Below, piece by piece: positions 32,271 to 44,831 of a stretch of 56,940 bases of DNA; the first letter of the stretch is position 1, and each line of letters opens with the position of its first letter. The stretch is from Polysphondylium violaceum. Taxonomy: Eukaryota > Evosea > Eumycetozoa > Dictyosteliales > Dictyosteliaceae. The notes beneath the pieces are model-generated. The model saw nothing but the letters and a program-made list of their open reading frames with translations, was not told the DNA's origin and searched no databases. The stretch spans positions 1 through 56,940 of the forward strand of contig AJWJ01000100.1 in NCBI GenBank assembly GCA_000277445.1. Direction: 5' to 3'. The position numbers and the translations under genes were made by a program.

Positions 32271-33947
32271 ATGTCAGATTTTCATCAGATATGGAAAAAT
32301 AAATTCCTCAGAAAAAAAATTAGTACTTTTGTTTTATCCCATCATGGGGGAGGGCCTATACAAATAACACTCGATTATCTTGAAAAATACTATCATTTAC
32401 TTGCCAATGATATAATTGATTTTTATCTCTATCTAAGAGAGGAGGATTTAAAAAAATTTATTCAGACCAAACAAGAAAACATTTATTTATTTTCAAAAGT
32501 AAAGGGAATATGTTTTTCTGGTTATTGGCGTGCAAAGATACCTTTGCCTGAAGATTTGCTTCAAGGGGAATTGCCTTTTAAATCTGTAACATTTGGTCCC
32601 TCTTTTCATGGTATCTATCAAGCAGGTTTCATTCCAAATGGTGTGGAAAGTGTCTTTTTAAAAAATGAATATCCATTGGATATTGTGGAAAACTTTTTCC
32701 CTGAAACCATCACCGAAGTGGTGGCTGACCATTCTATTGCTGCTGGAGAGATTGTTGTTGGTGCGCTTCCAGAATCATTGACTAGATTAGAGATTGGAGA
32801 AGGCTATGAAGGTGATATAAACCAAGGCATGATACCTCAGAATCTCAAAATACTGGATTTAGGTGCCAGCATTTTCAATGATCTTCCCTCGGATGCTATT
32901 CCCGACTCGCTAACTCAGCTTGGATTTTGTGGGATATGTGAAGAAGACTATAGTTTTCCTCCAAACTTAAAAAGTCTCACCACAAGATCATTAAATTTTC
33001 CACTCACCATAAATACCTTTTCAAACACTCTCACATCCCTTGATTTCCATGAGATTTTATTTGAAGAACCTCTCAGTAAAGGCGTTTTACCAAAGTCTCT
33101 GATATCTCTTAATTTGGGCAACTATGATCTCTATTTGTCACCGGGTGTGTTTCCAGAGAGTCTCAAGACATTGTATTTGGGGGCTTTTTGTGATCCAATC
33201 ACTCCAGGTCTTCTCCCACCTTCTCTAACCACATTAGATTTGGGTAAATCTGATTATGAAGTGCATTTAGACCTTTTACCACCATCGCTTACCTATTTAG
33301 CTTTTCCCGCAATCTATACTCAACAAGTAATGGTTGGTGCTATACCACACGGAGTGAAAACTCTATACTTTAATCATTCTCTTGATCGGCCAGATCTTGG
33401 TACTATTCCCAACAGTGTAACTAAACTTGTATTTAAAGATAATTTCCAATCCCCTTTAATCCCTGGTATTATTCCAAACAGTGTCCAAGAGTTGAAATTC
33501 AAATGTTCATATTATACAGAGCCTCTAAAAGCCGGTGTTTTCCCAAATTCTGTTAAAAGACTTACTCTTTTATTAGAGGATGCAGATGAGTCAATTATTT
33601 TCCCCGAAACCATCCCATCCGGTATCGAGTATTTCAAATATACTGGCGATGGTGATTTGAAAGGGTTGATACCCTTTGGTGTAAAAACACTAAAAGTAAT
33701 AAGGTCCAAACCAATCAATCCAGGTGTCATTCCCTCAACAGTAAGAAACCTATCAATAGACAACGCTTTGCTCTCTGAAATTCCTCCACACGTAAAAGAT
33801 CTTACGATTGGAAACATCCGATCTGATCTAATAGTTCCAGAAACTGTTGAAAAATTACAAATTATTTATAATTCCATTGATCGAATTACTATACCAAAAT
33901 CATTGCCCTCTTATCAATATGAGGGGATTTTGATAGTAAATAAATAA
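32271..33947 (+). CDS. FNIP repeat protein
   Basis: Single exon, 558 residues from the ATG at 32271 (MSDFHQIWKNKFLRKKI), which is the usual N-terminal helix of dictyostelid FNIP proteins; the frame is open further up to 32145, but the added residues have no family support. More than fifteen repeats of about 21-22 residues follow, each with a P-x-S/G-V/L-x-x-L core such as LPPSLTTLDLG, IPNSVTKLVF and IPNSVQELKF. FNIP repeats resemble leucine-rich repeats and form solenoids. Such genes exist in very large numbers in dictyostelids and function in few known cases. No other domain is seen. Confidence 0.85.
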   Translation: MSDFHQIWKNKFLRKKISTFVLSHHGGGPIQITLDYLEKYYHLLANDIIDFYLYLREEDLKKFIQTKQENIYLFSKVKGICFSGYWRAKIPLPEDLLQGELPFKSVTFGPSFHGIYQAGFIPNGVESVFLKNEYPLDIVENFFPETITEVVADHSIAAGEIVVGALPESLTRLEIGEGYEGDINQGMIPQNLKILDLGASIFNDLPSDAIPDSLTQLGFCGICEEDYSFPPNLKSLTTRSLNFPLTINTFSNTLTSLDFHEILFEEPLSKGVLPKSLISLNLGNYDLYLSPGVFPESLKTLYLGAFCDPITPGLLPPSLTTLDLGKSDYEVHLDLLPPSLTYLAFPAIYTQQVMVGAIPHGVKTLYFNHSLDRPDLGTIPNSVTKLVFKDNFQSPLIPGIIPNSVQELKFKCSYYTEPLKAGVFPNSVKRLTLLLEDADESIIFPETIPSGIEYFKYTGDGDLKGLIPFGVKTLKVIRSKPINPGVIPSTVRNLSIDNALLSEIPPHVKDLTIGNIRSDLIVPETVEKLQIIYNSIDRITIPKSLPSYQYEGILIVNK

Positions 33948-34021
33948 ATAAAACCAATATTATAATACTACAAATATATTATTTTTTATTTCAATTAAGT
34001 TGGGATGATAATACAATTATT

Positions 34022-37000
34022 TTATTTTTTAAATAAACCAAATAGTTTTTTCTTTTTAGGAGTTTTTGAAGAAGGAGAGTTCACAGCCACCATTTGTTTT
34101 TTACCCACCAATGGTGGAAGACCACTACTACTGCTTGCGCCATTTGAGGCTACTGATGGAGAGTTACTATTATTACTATGATTACCATTTCCATTACTAT
34201 TGTTTCCATTTAATTGTGGTGAAACAGGACTATCAACAAATTGATCAATTAAACCTTTTTTAATTAGAGTCCAAGTTTCAAAATCTTCCAAATCATCTTC
34301 ATCATCCAAAGAATTAGCATACTCGATATACTCTATCAAGAGTTGTTGTTCTTCTTGACATTGCTTTCTATAGGCAAGGGTGTGAGAGAGGGCAACTTGA
34401 TTCTTTCTTGTCTCCAATGGATCAATATAGTCATCTTTACGATCCCATCCTCTGAGATGGTGTTTAAAGTCTAATGGTTCTTCATATTGTCTAATGACCT
34501 TGATCGACTCTTGTGGAATGGAATAGTATTTACAATAATCTTTAACAAAAATATGACAAATATTCTCGAGAGTGTCTGAACAGCCACTGCCGACCCAGAG
34601 ATAGATGCTCTCTGGTGTATCAAGCATGCAACACTCTTGGGTGTCTAAATCTGTGGGAACCATTCTACCAATACGAAGGATCTTGAGTTGAGATTTTGAA
34701 GAGAGGTAAAATTTAAATAGACGATCGTTGGTGGCGTCAAAGTCCATGACAATGTTGTCTTTGAGACCTGGAAGCATTTCCCAGAAATAGGCGGGTTCAT
34801 CGCCTTGGGCATAGGGCAACATGACTTTAAACTCTTCATCGAGACGTTGAGCAAATGATTCCAACTCATCGTGTGGCATGACATTATTGCAACCCTTCCA
34901 AATATAGATGCATTGTTCGACGACCGATTTGATGAGATAGATGTTGTAAGAGTTGAGCACCAAACTGTTTTGATCGAGTTCTTGAATATAAGTAATGGGA
35001 CCCTCATTGATAAATTGATAGATTCTGTTGGTGATGTCTGGATCATCGAAACGAGAACCCTTGTGAATGACAATGGTCTCATCAAAGGCCTTTAAAAAGT
35101 GACTTGGCTCCTTTCTTTGAGTGACACGCTCCACTCTGGGCATAGGTTGACCACGATCAATGAATTTCTGAGCAATGATTGGATAGAGACCATGAATAAA
35201 CGATGCATAGCCCTTAAAGTCTGCATTGACACCCTCCCACCAATAGATGACAGTCTTACACTCGTAATCTTGATACCAATTCTTTTCTCCACGATCTTTG
35301 GTGGTAATCATCACCATGTAGCAATCGTCTTGATAGAAGTTACATTTCTCTGATTGATCAAGCTTGTAAAACTTGAGTTCGGGCAATGTGATATCATAGA
35401 CGTCGACAACATCGGTTGGATGGTTATCGAGGAGTGGATAGATGACTTCATCTTTAATGGTGGCATTGATGTATTCAAAATCATAGATCAACTTTGTTGT
35501 CGATATATTTGATGGCAAGGGTGGTCTGGTGTAATTTACATTTGCCAAATGACAAGGGGTAGGCCAATCTTTAAATTGTCTCTTGAAGAGAGGCAATTCA
35601 TTGCCTTCAATGAAATAATGAATCTCGGCCCATTGGGGACGATCATATTCTTGAAAGAATACTTTGGCACATTCTCTGGCGGCGTTTACCTTTTTTCTAG
35701 AAATGCCTTTGGGTGCCCAAACAAATATATCTGTAGTGCAATCTAAAATATAAACTTCAGTGTTTGTCAATTGATTGTAATGTAATGGATATTCTTCGGA
35801 AATCTGTTCTAATCCCAATCTACCATTTGGCTTTATACATGTTTTATATAAATTCACTATAGTGTCATCATCCTCATCGACATTCCAATCCTTGTCTCTA
35901 TCAATTTTAGTTTTCTTTTCCTTGACATACTTGGTAAATTCTTTTTCTTCGTCTGTATGATATCCGTATGAATTAGTATAATACGTATATTTACAAAATA
36001 TCAACTCGTACTAGTACTTACAAATTTCACTAATTGGTATTGAAGCATGGAAATAGTTTTCATATTCTTTTGATAGTTGTCTAATGAGTATTTTGTTTTC
36101 CAAAGATGCTTTTGGACCAAGATGAATGTAAATCTTTTTGTTGTTTACCAATAGCCATGATATCTCTTTTGAAGACTCTTTGATGAGCTTCTTGGAAAGA
36201 CCCATTCTTCTAATTGCAATGGTACCACATTCTTCGACGTCTAGGGGAGGAATATCGATTCTAAACAAATGGGTTTTAACTTCATTGTTTTCAAAATGAT
36301 TAAAATCAGTGTCTTTGTCGCTGCTGCCATGGCTCTTGTATCTCATGCCATCCATGTCTTCATTGATAAAATATTTAATGAATAGATCGGTTTCTTTGCC
36401 TTGCTCTTCAGTGTATAGATTGACTTTACCATTCATGTGTGTGGCCAATTGAATTGCCATCATTACTGCTGTACCTTTACGATCAATGGGTGACTCTTTA
36501 CCGTGCCATATGTGGATATTGTACATTCTGTTTGCATCGTTTTTATTGTCATTGGATAGATTCATCACCAAATAAGAGTCTTTGTTGTAGAGTATATTGT
36601 AATCATCATACTCTCTTTCCTCCAATCCAAATGAATGTACTGACCACATAATGAATCCCTTCAAGTCTTCTTCCTCGCCAAATAGATCAGAGAAATCAAT
36701 ATCCAATATACCATACTTGAATATATTGACCATTTGGGGTGGCTTTTGGGTAGCACTAGCATAGCTGCTATCACCAGTGTTTGTGTTGAATGTTCTGGTG
36801 GACATTTTGTTTAACAATGCATTGATAATCTTTGTTCCCTCATCTTCTTCTTTTGATTTCTTTGGTGTTAATTGACCTGAACCTGATAATCTCTTTTCGT
36901 CTTTAGTAATTGATAATCTCTTGTGCTCCTTGTTGATTGATAATCTTTTATTCTCGCCAGACAATGATAATCTCTTTTCCTTTGTCATTGACAATCTCTT

Positions 37001-38533
37001 GTTCTCTTGAATTGGTGATACTGGTGTAGTACTACCATCTTTTTGTATTATTACAGATTTTGAAGATGCACTACTTTCTTGTTCAACTTTATGATTTGTT
37101 GTTGTTGGTTGTTGACTCGATTCTGTTGGTGGTGATTTTATTGGTTCGTCTTCAGATTCTTCATCTTGAGATTCTTGTTCAGATTCATCATCAACAGATT
37201 CCTGTTCAGACTCTAAATCCTCTTGATCAACAGACTCAACTTCTTCAGATTCTGGTTCAGATTCTTGTTCAGATTCCTCTTGCTCAGATTCCTCTTCAGA
37301 CTCTTCTTGAGATTCCAATGATATTGATCCTTCTTCTGACTCAGAGTCTTCTTCAGATTCTTCCTTTCTTCTCTTTAAAATTTCTTGATCAGTTGGTAAA
37401 AGGGTTTTAACATAATCATCCCATCTCTTTGATGTGTTTTGGGTAGAGTAATAGTCATCTTGTTTGAGACTTTGTCTTTGAAGTGATTCTTGAGCTGGCT
37501 TTTTATGAATGGATGCTGGACGATTTAAAAAGTCATATCTACTAATAGACTCTGATAAGTTGCTGAGATCAGAGTTGATTGATCCTCTACTACCGGCACC
37601 GCTTTGTGCCAACGATTTTCCTAGGCTTGAAGAGCTATTTGAAAAATGACCAAGTAGAGGTGACATTGATCTAGGTGAGCTTGGTGAGCCCGGTGTAGTT
37701 GGTGAGGATGCTGATCCATTTTGTTGTTGCTGTTGCTGTTGTTGTTGAAATATATCCAATACAGATATCTGTTGCTTGGATAGTCTGGGTACTGATATTG
37801 TTCTAAATAAACTAGACGATGACTTGATGCCCAGTGAATTGTGCGACGATACCTTTCTGAGAGAATTTGCATCACTAGGAGTCATTGATCCCTTCTTTTT
37901 GAATGCATTTAAAATATTCTCCTCGGTCATGGATGTGTTTCTCTTGAATGTCGAGAATTTACCGCCACTGTGACTGTGGTTCACATTGCTGGTACCCTTC
38001 ATTGTACTCGAACCATTTCCAATGTGGCCTATCGTCTTTGTAAGATTCAATTCAGACAACTTGGCAGCAATCTCCTTTTCGTCGTCTAGACGTTGCTTTT
38101 CAATTTGTTTTTTCTTTTCCTCCTCTTCTTTTCTCTGTAGTTTCGCCAACTCGTCCTTCTTTTTCAATGTCTCTGTAATGAGTTTTTTCTTCTCTTGTTT
38201 CTTTTGTTTTTCTTTTCTGTGAGCATGATCTGTCTCTTGTTTCTTTTTCTTTATGTCCAATACATTTTTATTGAGTAGATCCTTTTCATTTTGTGACAAC
38301 TCTTCCTCTTCTTTTTTGCCCTCTGTTCCTGCCAATAGATTCTCTTCAATTGTAAATGTTTTCTTTTTGCTATTATTGTTGTTATTGTTATTATTGCTAT
38401 TGTTATTCTTTTTCTTGTTTGTTCTATTTGTTTTTCTGTTTGAATGTTGCTGTTTAGAGTTTGGATGTTGAGGTGGCTTACTACTTTTACTGCCACCTTC
38501 CTTGCTCTTACTAATTGTTCTCTTTGGTTCCAT
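34022..38533 (-). CDS. Gelsolin-related protein with N-terminal coiled coil (GRP125-like)
   Basis: Exons complement(36022..38533) and complement(34022..35952); intron 69 bp; 1480 residues. The phase-1 join gives SEIYEEKEFTKY within a gelsolin segment, so the two large frames are one gene. Order: basic Asn/Lys/Ser start (1-65); coiled coil rich in Lys/Glu (about 70-165); Ser/Gln linkers; a Glu/Ser-rich acidic stretch (about 387-465); five tandem KRLS-containing repeats (about 507-548); then five or six gelsolin-like repeats (for example YILDCTTDIFVWAPKG and CCMLDTPESIYLWVGSG). There is no villin headpiece; the C terminus is Ser-rich and ends in a basic patch, KKKKLFGLFKK. This fits the gelsolin-related, coiled-coil class known in Dictyostelium (GRP125/gnrB type) but is longer. 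It probably binds actin; calcium sites were not checked. Confidence 0.85.
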
Positions 38534-39959
38534 ACTTTTTGCTGCTGAATATTATACAACCAATAATAATAATATAGTTATTCTTATTACTATTATGATA
38601 CTAATGTTACTACTATTTAATAAATAAATAAATAAATAAATGTGATTTGCTATTTGAGTGGGTTGAGGAGAATACGGCGGTTTGTTTGATTGCTATATTG
38701 TTTTCTCCTGTTTCTATTTATTTATATTATAATGAGGATTATAGAATAACAATGTTAATGTTAGTATTAGATTGAATAGAATATAATATTGTGTGTGAAA
38801 AAGTGGGTTATGTGTGAAAAGGGGGTATATCACATTTTATAATAACTAAAATTCTCACTAAATGCATGGAAACTCCCTTTATGTTTTTAAGTGTGTGTGT
38901 GTGATGTAAAAATGGTGTGTGTGTGTGAGAGTGTGTGATCAAATGTAACGATAAAAGATGAGGATTGCTAATAAAAGTATCTTTGTACAACAACAATACC
39001 CAGTACTATTCAATATAGAACGTAAGAGTATTTGTTGTGAACAACACAAACAAAACAAAACCAAATGCATATTATTAATATTGTGTTGCTATTTTAATTA
39101 AAACCTACTTTAACCAATGTGGATGTGAGTCGTTTGTCACACAAATATTGAAGTCGTTATTAGTATTTTACTCTAATACCACTAAACCTCATTAGAAATG
39201 GAAACGCACAAACACACTATCTAAAATTAGAAATGTAACTATACAATGTCACACCTGCTATTGATGATGATGATGGATGGTATATGTTTATGGAAATTAC
39301 TATACTATACTATACTATCAGACAACAACAAGAAAAAGTAACAAACCAGAAACAGCGAAAAAAAAAAAATAAAAATAAAAAAAATAAAAATAAAAAAAAT
39401 TTTGTTACCTTGATTACAACAAGGTAATTATTTGAAATTGCTCACGATGCTGCATGATACAAAAAAAAAAAAAAGACCTTCATCACCCACGCACGCCTAC
39501 AACACAATCTTTTTAGGACCAATGTGTATTTTAGGCTCTCACACTTATCAATAATCTAAAATAGTACTTACTTTAATGAATTAATTGATCCAAGATGAAA
39601 AAGAAAATATATCTGGTTCGTGAATGGAAAAATATCTTGAAAAAGATTTACATTCCATTCTTTCTGAAATTCTCATGACAAATTTTGTTGTGTGTGAGAT
39701 TTTAATTAATTTTTAAAAATTGAAGTTGAAAGAAAGGGGGTGAGCAATTTACACACCTTTACAAAAACAGGCATTTGACCATTGCAAACTCCATAGAAGG
39801 ATAGAACAAAACACATAATAATTTTTTCATACAGATTAGAAAAAAAAGAAAAGTGTAAAAATAGAACAACATTCACACACACACCAGTAACTTCCCACAC
39901 ACATATAATATACATATAGAATATTATTTATATAAATATTGGGTAGATAAAGAATAGAA
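38534..39959. other. Long divergent promoter region
   Basis: 1.4 kb between the gelsolin-related gene and dcaf11, which diverge. It contains an AAAT repeat at about 38620-38640, GT-rich DNA at 38889-38937, a TACTA repeat at 39299-39318, A/T runs near 39358-39400, and a perfect 8-bp inverted repeat TTACCTTG/CAAGGTAA at 39405-39427. I find no coding exon; short leftward frames here are low complexity. Confidence 0.5.
39299..39318. repeat. TACTA pentanucleotide repeat
   Basis: Four perfect copies of a 5-bp unit (ACTAT) inside the long divergent promoter region. Confidence 0.8.
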
Positions 39960-42147
39960 ATGTCTAGTGGAAGTGATGATACAAGTGGAGTTGAAGACGA
40001 TGATGAATATTTCGATATAGTGGACGACGATGATTCTATATCAGATGATGATATAGAGGATGATGATAGTAATAATACTACTACTACAACATCAACAACA
40101 AGTGCCTCAATCAATAGAAATAGAAATAGAAATACAAATAATAATAGAAATAGAAACAATATTAACCAACAACAGCAACAACAACATCAACAACAAAACA
40201 ATAACAGACCTGTATCCCCAATGCCAATGGAAGATAGTAGTGATAGTGATGATTATTTTCTAGAAAACAATCAAGATGACAATGATGATGATGATGACGA
40301 TTACACTGATAGTGGAGAACAAGATGATGATGATGACTATGAAGCAGAACATGACAATGCAGATGATTTAGAGTTTTTAGCAGACCAAGATGAAGATGAC
40401 TTGGATGAAGATGATTTAGCTGAACAAAGAATAACATTTTATCAATTGCTAAACACTCTAAGTGCAATAAACTCTCGTTCAGCACGTTCAGACAGACAAT
40501 TTTTATTCTCTGAAGCTCCACAAGAAAGAGAAGAACAACAAAGAATTCAATCTGAAAAACATAATCAAGATTTATTAGATTTAAAAGTAATATACATAAG
40601 AATTGTAGGAGTAATGATTATGAATATTAACCAACAATAATATATAGAATGAAAAGATTACATTACAATATTTGTCTAGAGTAAAAGACACAAACACACC
40701 ATTAAATAACTATTTATTAAATAGAGAATTAACAGATCAAAATGTAGAAAGAATTAGAATATCACAGTATTTTCTACCATCGAGACCACTCAATATTATA
40801 AATGTTCATCACAAGATATTTTGTTGTAAAATGTCGTCCGATGGTAAAATATTCATGTCGGCAAGTCAAGATAAAATGATAAGATTCTTTCACACAGATT
40901 CATGGCAAGAGTTTAAATCCATTGAAGCAAGAGATATAAATTGGTCCATTATAGATACCGATTACAGTCCCGATCAGAATTGGTTAGTCTATTCTTCTTG
41001 GAGTCCATATATTCAGCTATGTAAGATTAAAAGTGATAACGATCAAGATAGTGAAGTGCCTCTACCAAAATACAATGATTTCGATTCCCTTTCCTCCTCC
41101 TCCTCTTTGAAAAAACCAAAATATCAAGATATCCATGAAGCTTTATTCCTCGAGTTTGTATAGTTATATCAAATAGACAGTAATGGTAGTAGTATTATTA
41201 ATACCGACATTCATATTCAACTATAGTCCTATAGCAGATAGATTTTGTATATTTGGGTTAAAGTTTTCGCCAAACAATAAGGAGATATTGGCAGGATCAT
41301 CAGATGGATTAATATTTATATATGATTTAATCGATCGAAGAAATGCAATACAAATCAGAGGACATAGAGACGACATCAATAGTGTGACATTTATTGACAA
41401 AGGCGGCAATTTGTTTGCCACCGGTAGTGATGACTCTTTGATAAAGATATGGGATAAGAGAATCCTAGACGACTCTTTTAACAGACCCATTGGCGTGCTA
41501 ACTGGGCACATCAATGGTATCACACATGTGTCGTCAAAAGACGATGGCGTCTATCTACTGAGCAATGGCAAAGATCAGTGTGCAAAACTATGGGACATTA
41601 GAAAAATGAAAACTCAACCCTCATATTGTGATCTATCCTACTCGCCACCAACCAACAATGAGAATTTGAGTTCCTATTGGAATCAAAGAATCTCACGCCA
41701 ACTCGCCCCAACAAAGACTCAGTTGGACAACGATATCTCTTTAATGACCTACAAAGGTCATAAAGTGTTTCAAACACTCATTAGATGTTATTTTTCACCT
41801 TTGGAAACAACTGGCCAAAAGTTTATTTACTCAGGTTCATCTGATGGTGATATCTATAGTATGTATATTTCGTGTATCTTGTATTGTTGTAGGTCTGTGT
41901 ATTAACCATCCAACACCTATAGTTTATGATGTATTAAGTGGTGAAATTATCAGAGTTTTAAATCATGGCCAAGGTACTGTTAGAGATTTATCCTGGTCAC
42001 CTTGTTCTCAAGAATTAATTTCAACAAATGTATGTTTTAAAATTTATTTATTCAACTATATACATATATTAACATTTTATTTTATAGTGGCAAGGTTACA
42101 TAACCAAATGGTGTGATTGGAACGATATTAGATATGATGATTATTAA
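39960..42147 (+). CDS. dcaf11: DCAF11 (WD repeat protein 23), CUL4-DDB1 receptor
   Basis: Exons 39960..40586, 40648..41153, 41227..41858, 41923..42029 and 42088..42147; 643 residues. The third join was chosen to give LFLDPIADRFCIFGLKF, which aligns with the human protein, and the fourth gives GDIYIYDVLSGEI. An acidic Asp/Ser and Asn/Gln N terminus (about 200 residues) precedes the WD40 propeller. The wording is close to human DCAF11 throughout: FMSASQDKMIRFF, SIEARDINWSIIDTDY, VYSSWSPYIQLCKI, GHINGITHVSSKDDG, MTYKGHKVFQTLIRC, STGQ-like TTGQKFIYSG and VRDLSWSPC. The tail is short after the last blade. DCAF11 presents substrates to CUL4-DDB1 ubiquitin ligase; its animal targets include NRF2. 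Only 75 bp separate its stop from that of the convergent neighbour. Confidence 0.92.
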
Positions 42148-42222
42148 AAATATTATCTTTTTTATTTCCAATAAATTGTGATCATATATGTATAAAGTGT
42201 AAATCAATTGTGTACGAGCTAT

Positions 42223-44241
42223 TTAGACAAATCTTTTGTCTATTTCTTTTAAATCCCAACAATAAATTTCAAGTGATTCGTGGATTGTCAGCAATTGGTA
42301 TGATTGATCATTTAGATTTGGTTCACAACCTCCAAATGTAACACAAACTATATTTGTGACTGGTGTGAGATCAATGAGATTAATTTTGGCAATTGGAGCT
42401 TGATAATTGTAAATTGGAGACATATCATCAGCCTTTAAGCTTTTTTGACTATTTGGAAATAAAAACAGTGTATTATTGGTGTCTACCATCACAGACATTT
42501 GGTTGTATTGCAATTTCTTACGACCACCAACCTTATCACTTTTACCCTCCACTGTACTTTTGATGTTGCCTAACAGGGCTTGATAATCTTGGGATGCAAA
42601 ATGTAAATCAGTGTAAATTTTAAATAAGAGTATGTCAGAGTAATAGATGGACTTTGTGCAATTTGTAAAATGGTGGCTATGGCGCGCAGACACACATTGA
42701 GTGGCTGGACCTGATAATTTGTTTTTTAATAGGTATTGATAGGTTTTAACCACACCTTTTTCGGTTTGGCCAGTTACAAGCACACCCTCAGTCAAAATGA
42801 TTTTGGTGATCGGGTCATTTATCCCAACACAAAACTTTGCTGCAAATTGAAACTTGTCATTGCCACTTAGGCTTTTATGTGCAAAATGAATGTGACCATC
42901 GTGTGTACCAATAGCCATTAATAACTTTGGCGTTGTACCCTTAACAGAACAACCAGTGATAAATGTTATGTATTCTTGATCACCTTGGCCATCATTAAAG
43001 TTGTTTAGTTGCAATATATTTTCAAACTTTGATGCCATAGATGGTGAAGATGATCCCCCACCACCATTACCACCACTAGATGATGAATACCCAAATGAGC
43101 TTAAAAAAAACTCTGGATCATTCAATTTATAAATCTCTTCGATAATCCATCCCCACCCCCTTTGAGGGCTTTGTTTTACTCCATATACAATACCTCTATC
43201 TGTCCCAAAAAACAAAGAGTGATCTATATCTTGACCAATTTGTGTAATCTTTTGATTGTTTGATATATTTAATGCTTTGCTTTCAAAATTTGATACATCA
43301 AAAATTGTAATGAAGCCATCTTTTGATATACATGCTAAATAAAATGTATTCAGAAAGAAATGAATAAAATCTATATTATGTTCAAGTTTTTTTATAATCT
43401 CCTCGAATTGCTGATATGGACATGTCCGTTAGTATAAAAACATAGGAATCGGTATCATTTCTAAATCTTACATTTGTTCTCAGGTGCATATAATCTAGAT
43501 ATATTTTATAACTGACAACAGTATTGTTTGAATATATTGAGAGGATTATTTTGTATGTTTGGTTATTAATGCTATGTTTACTAATGCTACAAATCATTCC
43601 TTTTAAATCACTCTCCAAAGGTGATGAAAAACTTAACAATTTAATCCAATGAAATGTGATACCTTTATATCTAAAAAATGAAATTAGCAAACGTATCTTT
43701 TCAATTGACAACAAACACTTACATCCAAATATCTATTGTATTATTTGAAAAATATAATATCAATATATTTGCTTTTACCAATACTCTATCAATTTTGCAT
43801 GATGTACCATCACTGTTTTTGGTTAACGTTGACTTTATTCTCGAAATAAAATAAGTTTCACCCATATTTGGTGTATCAGTGGTTCTCTGATTTACAAATG
43901 ATAGCAATGACTCTATTCCATAGTAATCAATCTCTTTGATGATTCTTTCCATTGGCATTGAATCGGGTATTATCAATTCACCAGTTCTCATAAAACCTAA
44001 TATTGGTGCAAACAGTTCACCATCTCTATCAATAAAATAGTATCCTATAGGTTTCATATCTATATCAATACACATCCTACTATTTATATATTTCGAGAGG
44101 GACAGATAATGTTATACCTTTTTCATCAACATAGTTACCAAATTTACCACCTAATAAGCCAACAAAAAATGTACTCTGACTAGAAAGTAATGTCTCTTTT
44201 GTTGTACAAAACTTTTTTCCTCCTATATTCAACTTGATCAT
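42223..44241 (-). CDS. BTB-WD40 protein, KCTD3/SHKBP1-like
   Basis: Exons complement(44118..44241), (43723..44044), (43472..43670) and (42223..43410); introns 73, 52 and 61 bp; 610 residues. The start MIKLNIGGKKFCTTKETL at 44241 is the first ATG of the frame, with a TGA about 140 bp further up. The T1-type BTB domain is completed by the first join (EKGYYFIDRDGELFAPILGF...RTGELI), as in potassium-channel-tetramerisation (KCTD) proteins. The remainder is a divergent WD40 propeller (ILILYFSNNTIDIWIYKG, ACISKDGFITIFDVSN, LFFGTDRGIVYGVK, LLMAIGTHDGHIHFAH). In animals KCTD3 and SHKBP1 share this order; KCTD proteins serve as Cul3 adaptors or channel regulators. The match to that pair is by architecture. 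Confidence 0.8.
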
Positions 44242-44632
44242 CGTATATCTATTTATGGTGTTGATCAACTCATTATAAAGGCGCAAGAATTTTTTTTGAT
44301 TATTTTTTTTATTTTTTGGTGTAAATTTGATTGCCACCTTTTCTGTTCCATTTCGCCCTTTGGGTTGAGAACTTCTTCATATCCATATATATTTGGTACT
44401 TTATTCCTTGTAAATGTGACCATTGGAGAATAAAAAACAAAAGATGTACGAAAAACAAAGAAATAATCCCATGCCCAAGTCACTTAAAAAGTTGTTCTTT
44501 TTTTTTTTTATAATATTAAAATAGAATTTATGGTCAGCTGGAGACTCATACTCTTGGGGTCGAATTTGCGAGTATATGCACTATGTGTACCATATAATTT
44601 AGTCTGTGATATCCTTGCCTGTGCTATTGCAA

Positions 44633-44717
44633 GGATTAGGATCCTCTCATAAGAGAAAAAACTTCACTTAGCGAGAGTGGGTACACAGCGTCAATTCATC
44701 ATACCCTCACCTAATCC
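44633..44717. ncRNA. Candidate structured RNA (three-helix junction)
   Basis: Outer stem GGATTAGG (44633-44640) pairs perfectly with CCTAATCC (44710-44717). Inside lie the hairpin CTCT-CATA-AGAG (about 44644-44655) and a second stem GTGGGTA with TACCCTCAC (one bulge) about 20 nt apart. An alternative hairpin, ATCCTTGC (44611-44618) with GCAAGGAT (44629-44636), would compete with the outer stem. I match it to no known RNA family and cannot tell the strand. It could be an untranslated-region structure instead. Confidence 0.3.
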
Positions 44718-44801
44718 TAAGAACATCCATCAAAGAAAAAAACGAAAATCGAGCATAAAAACAAATTTATAGGTTTTTTGAAAATTTTGATTTCATGGGA
44801 T

Positions 44802-44815
44802 AATCAGCGCTGATT
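44802..44815. repeat. 14-bp perfect palindrome
   Basis: AATCAGCGCTGATT reads the same on both strands. It lies 16 bp beyond the thg1 stop codon, on the 3' side of that gene, and could be a protein-binding site or help end transcription. Confidence 0.8.
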
Positions 44816-44831
44816 TGACGAGTCGTTTTGA

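Larger units (their letters stand above)
44242..44831. other. Intergenic with structured-RNA candidate
   Basis: 590 bp between two leftward genes. The segment from about 44525 to 44720 is far less AT-rich than ordinary gaps here and holds several perfect stems, listed separately. A 14-bp perfect palindrome follows at 44802-44815. A rightward or leftward open frame of more than 70 codons is not supported by any family. Confidence 0.5.

Noticed and set aside
39706-40159. Leftward Phe/Val/Ser-rich open frames overlapping the start of dcaf11
   Set aside because: Mirror of Asp/Asn/Gln low-complexity codons of dcaf11 exon 1 and of promoter DNA.
44520-44580. tRNA-like B-box (TTCGACCCC on the minus strand, GGGTCGAA on the plus)
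   Set aside because: No A-box at the right distance, no acceptor stem and no anticodon arm could be drawn.
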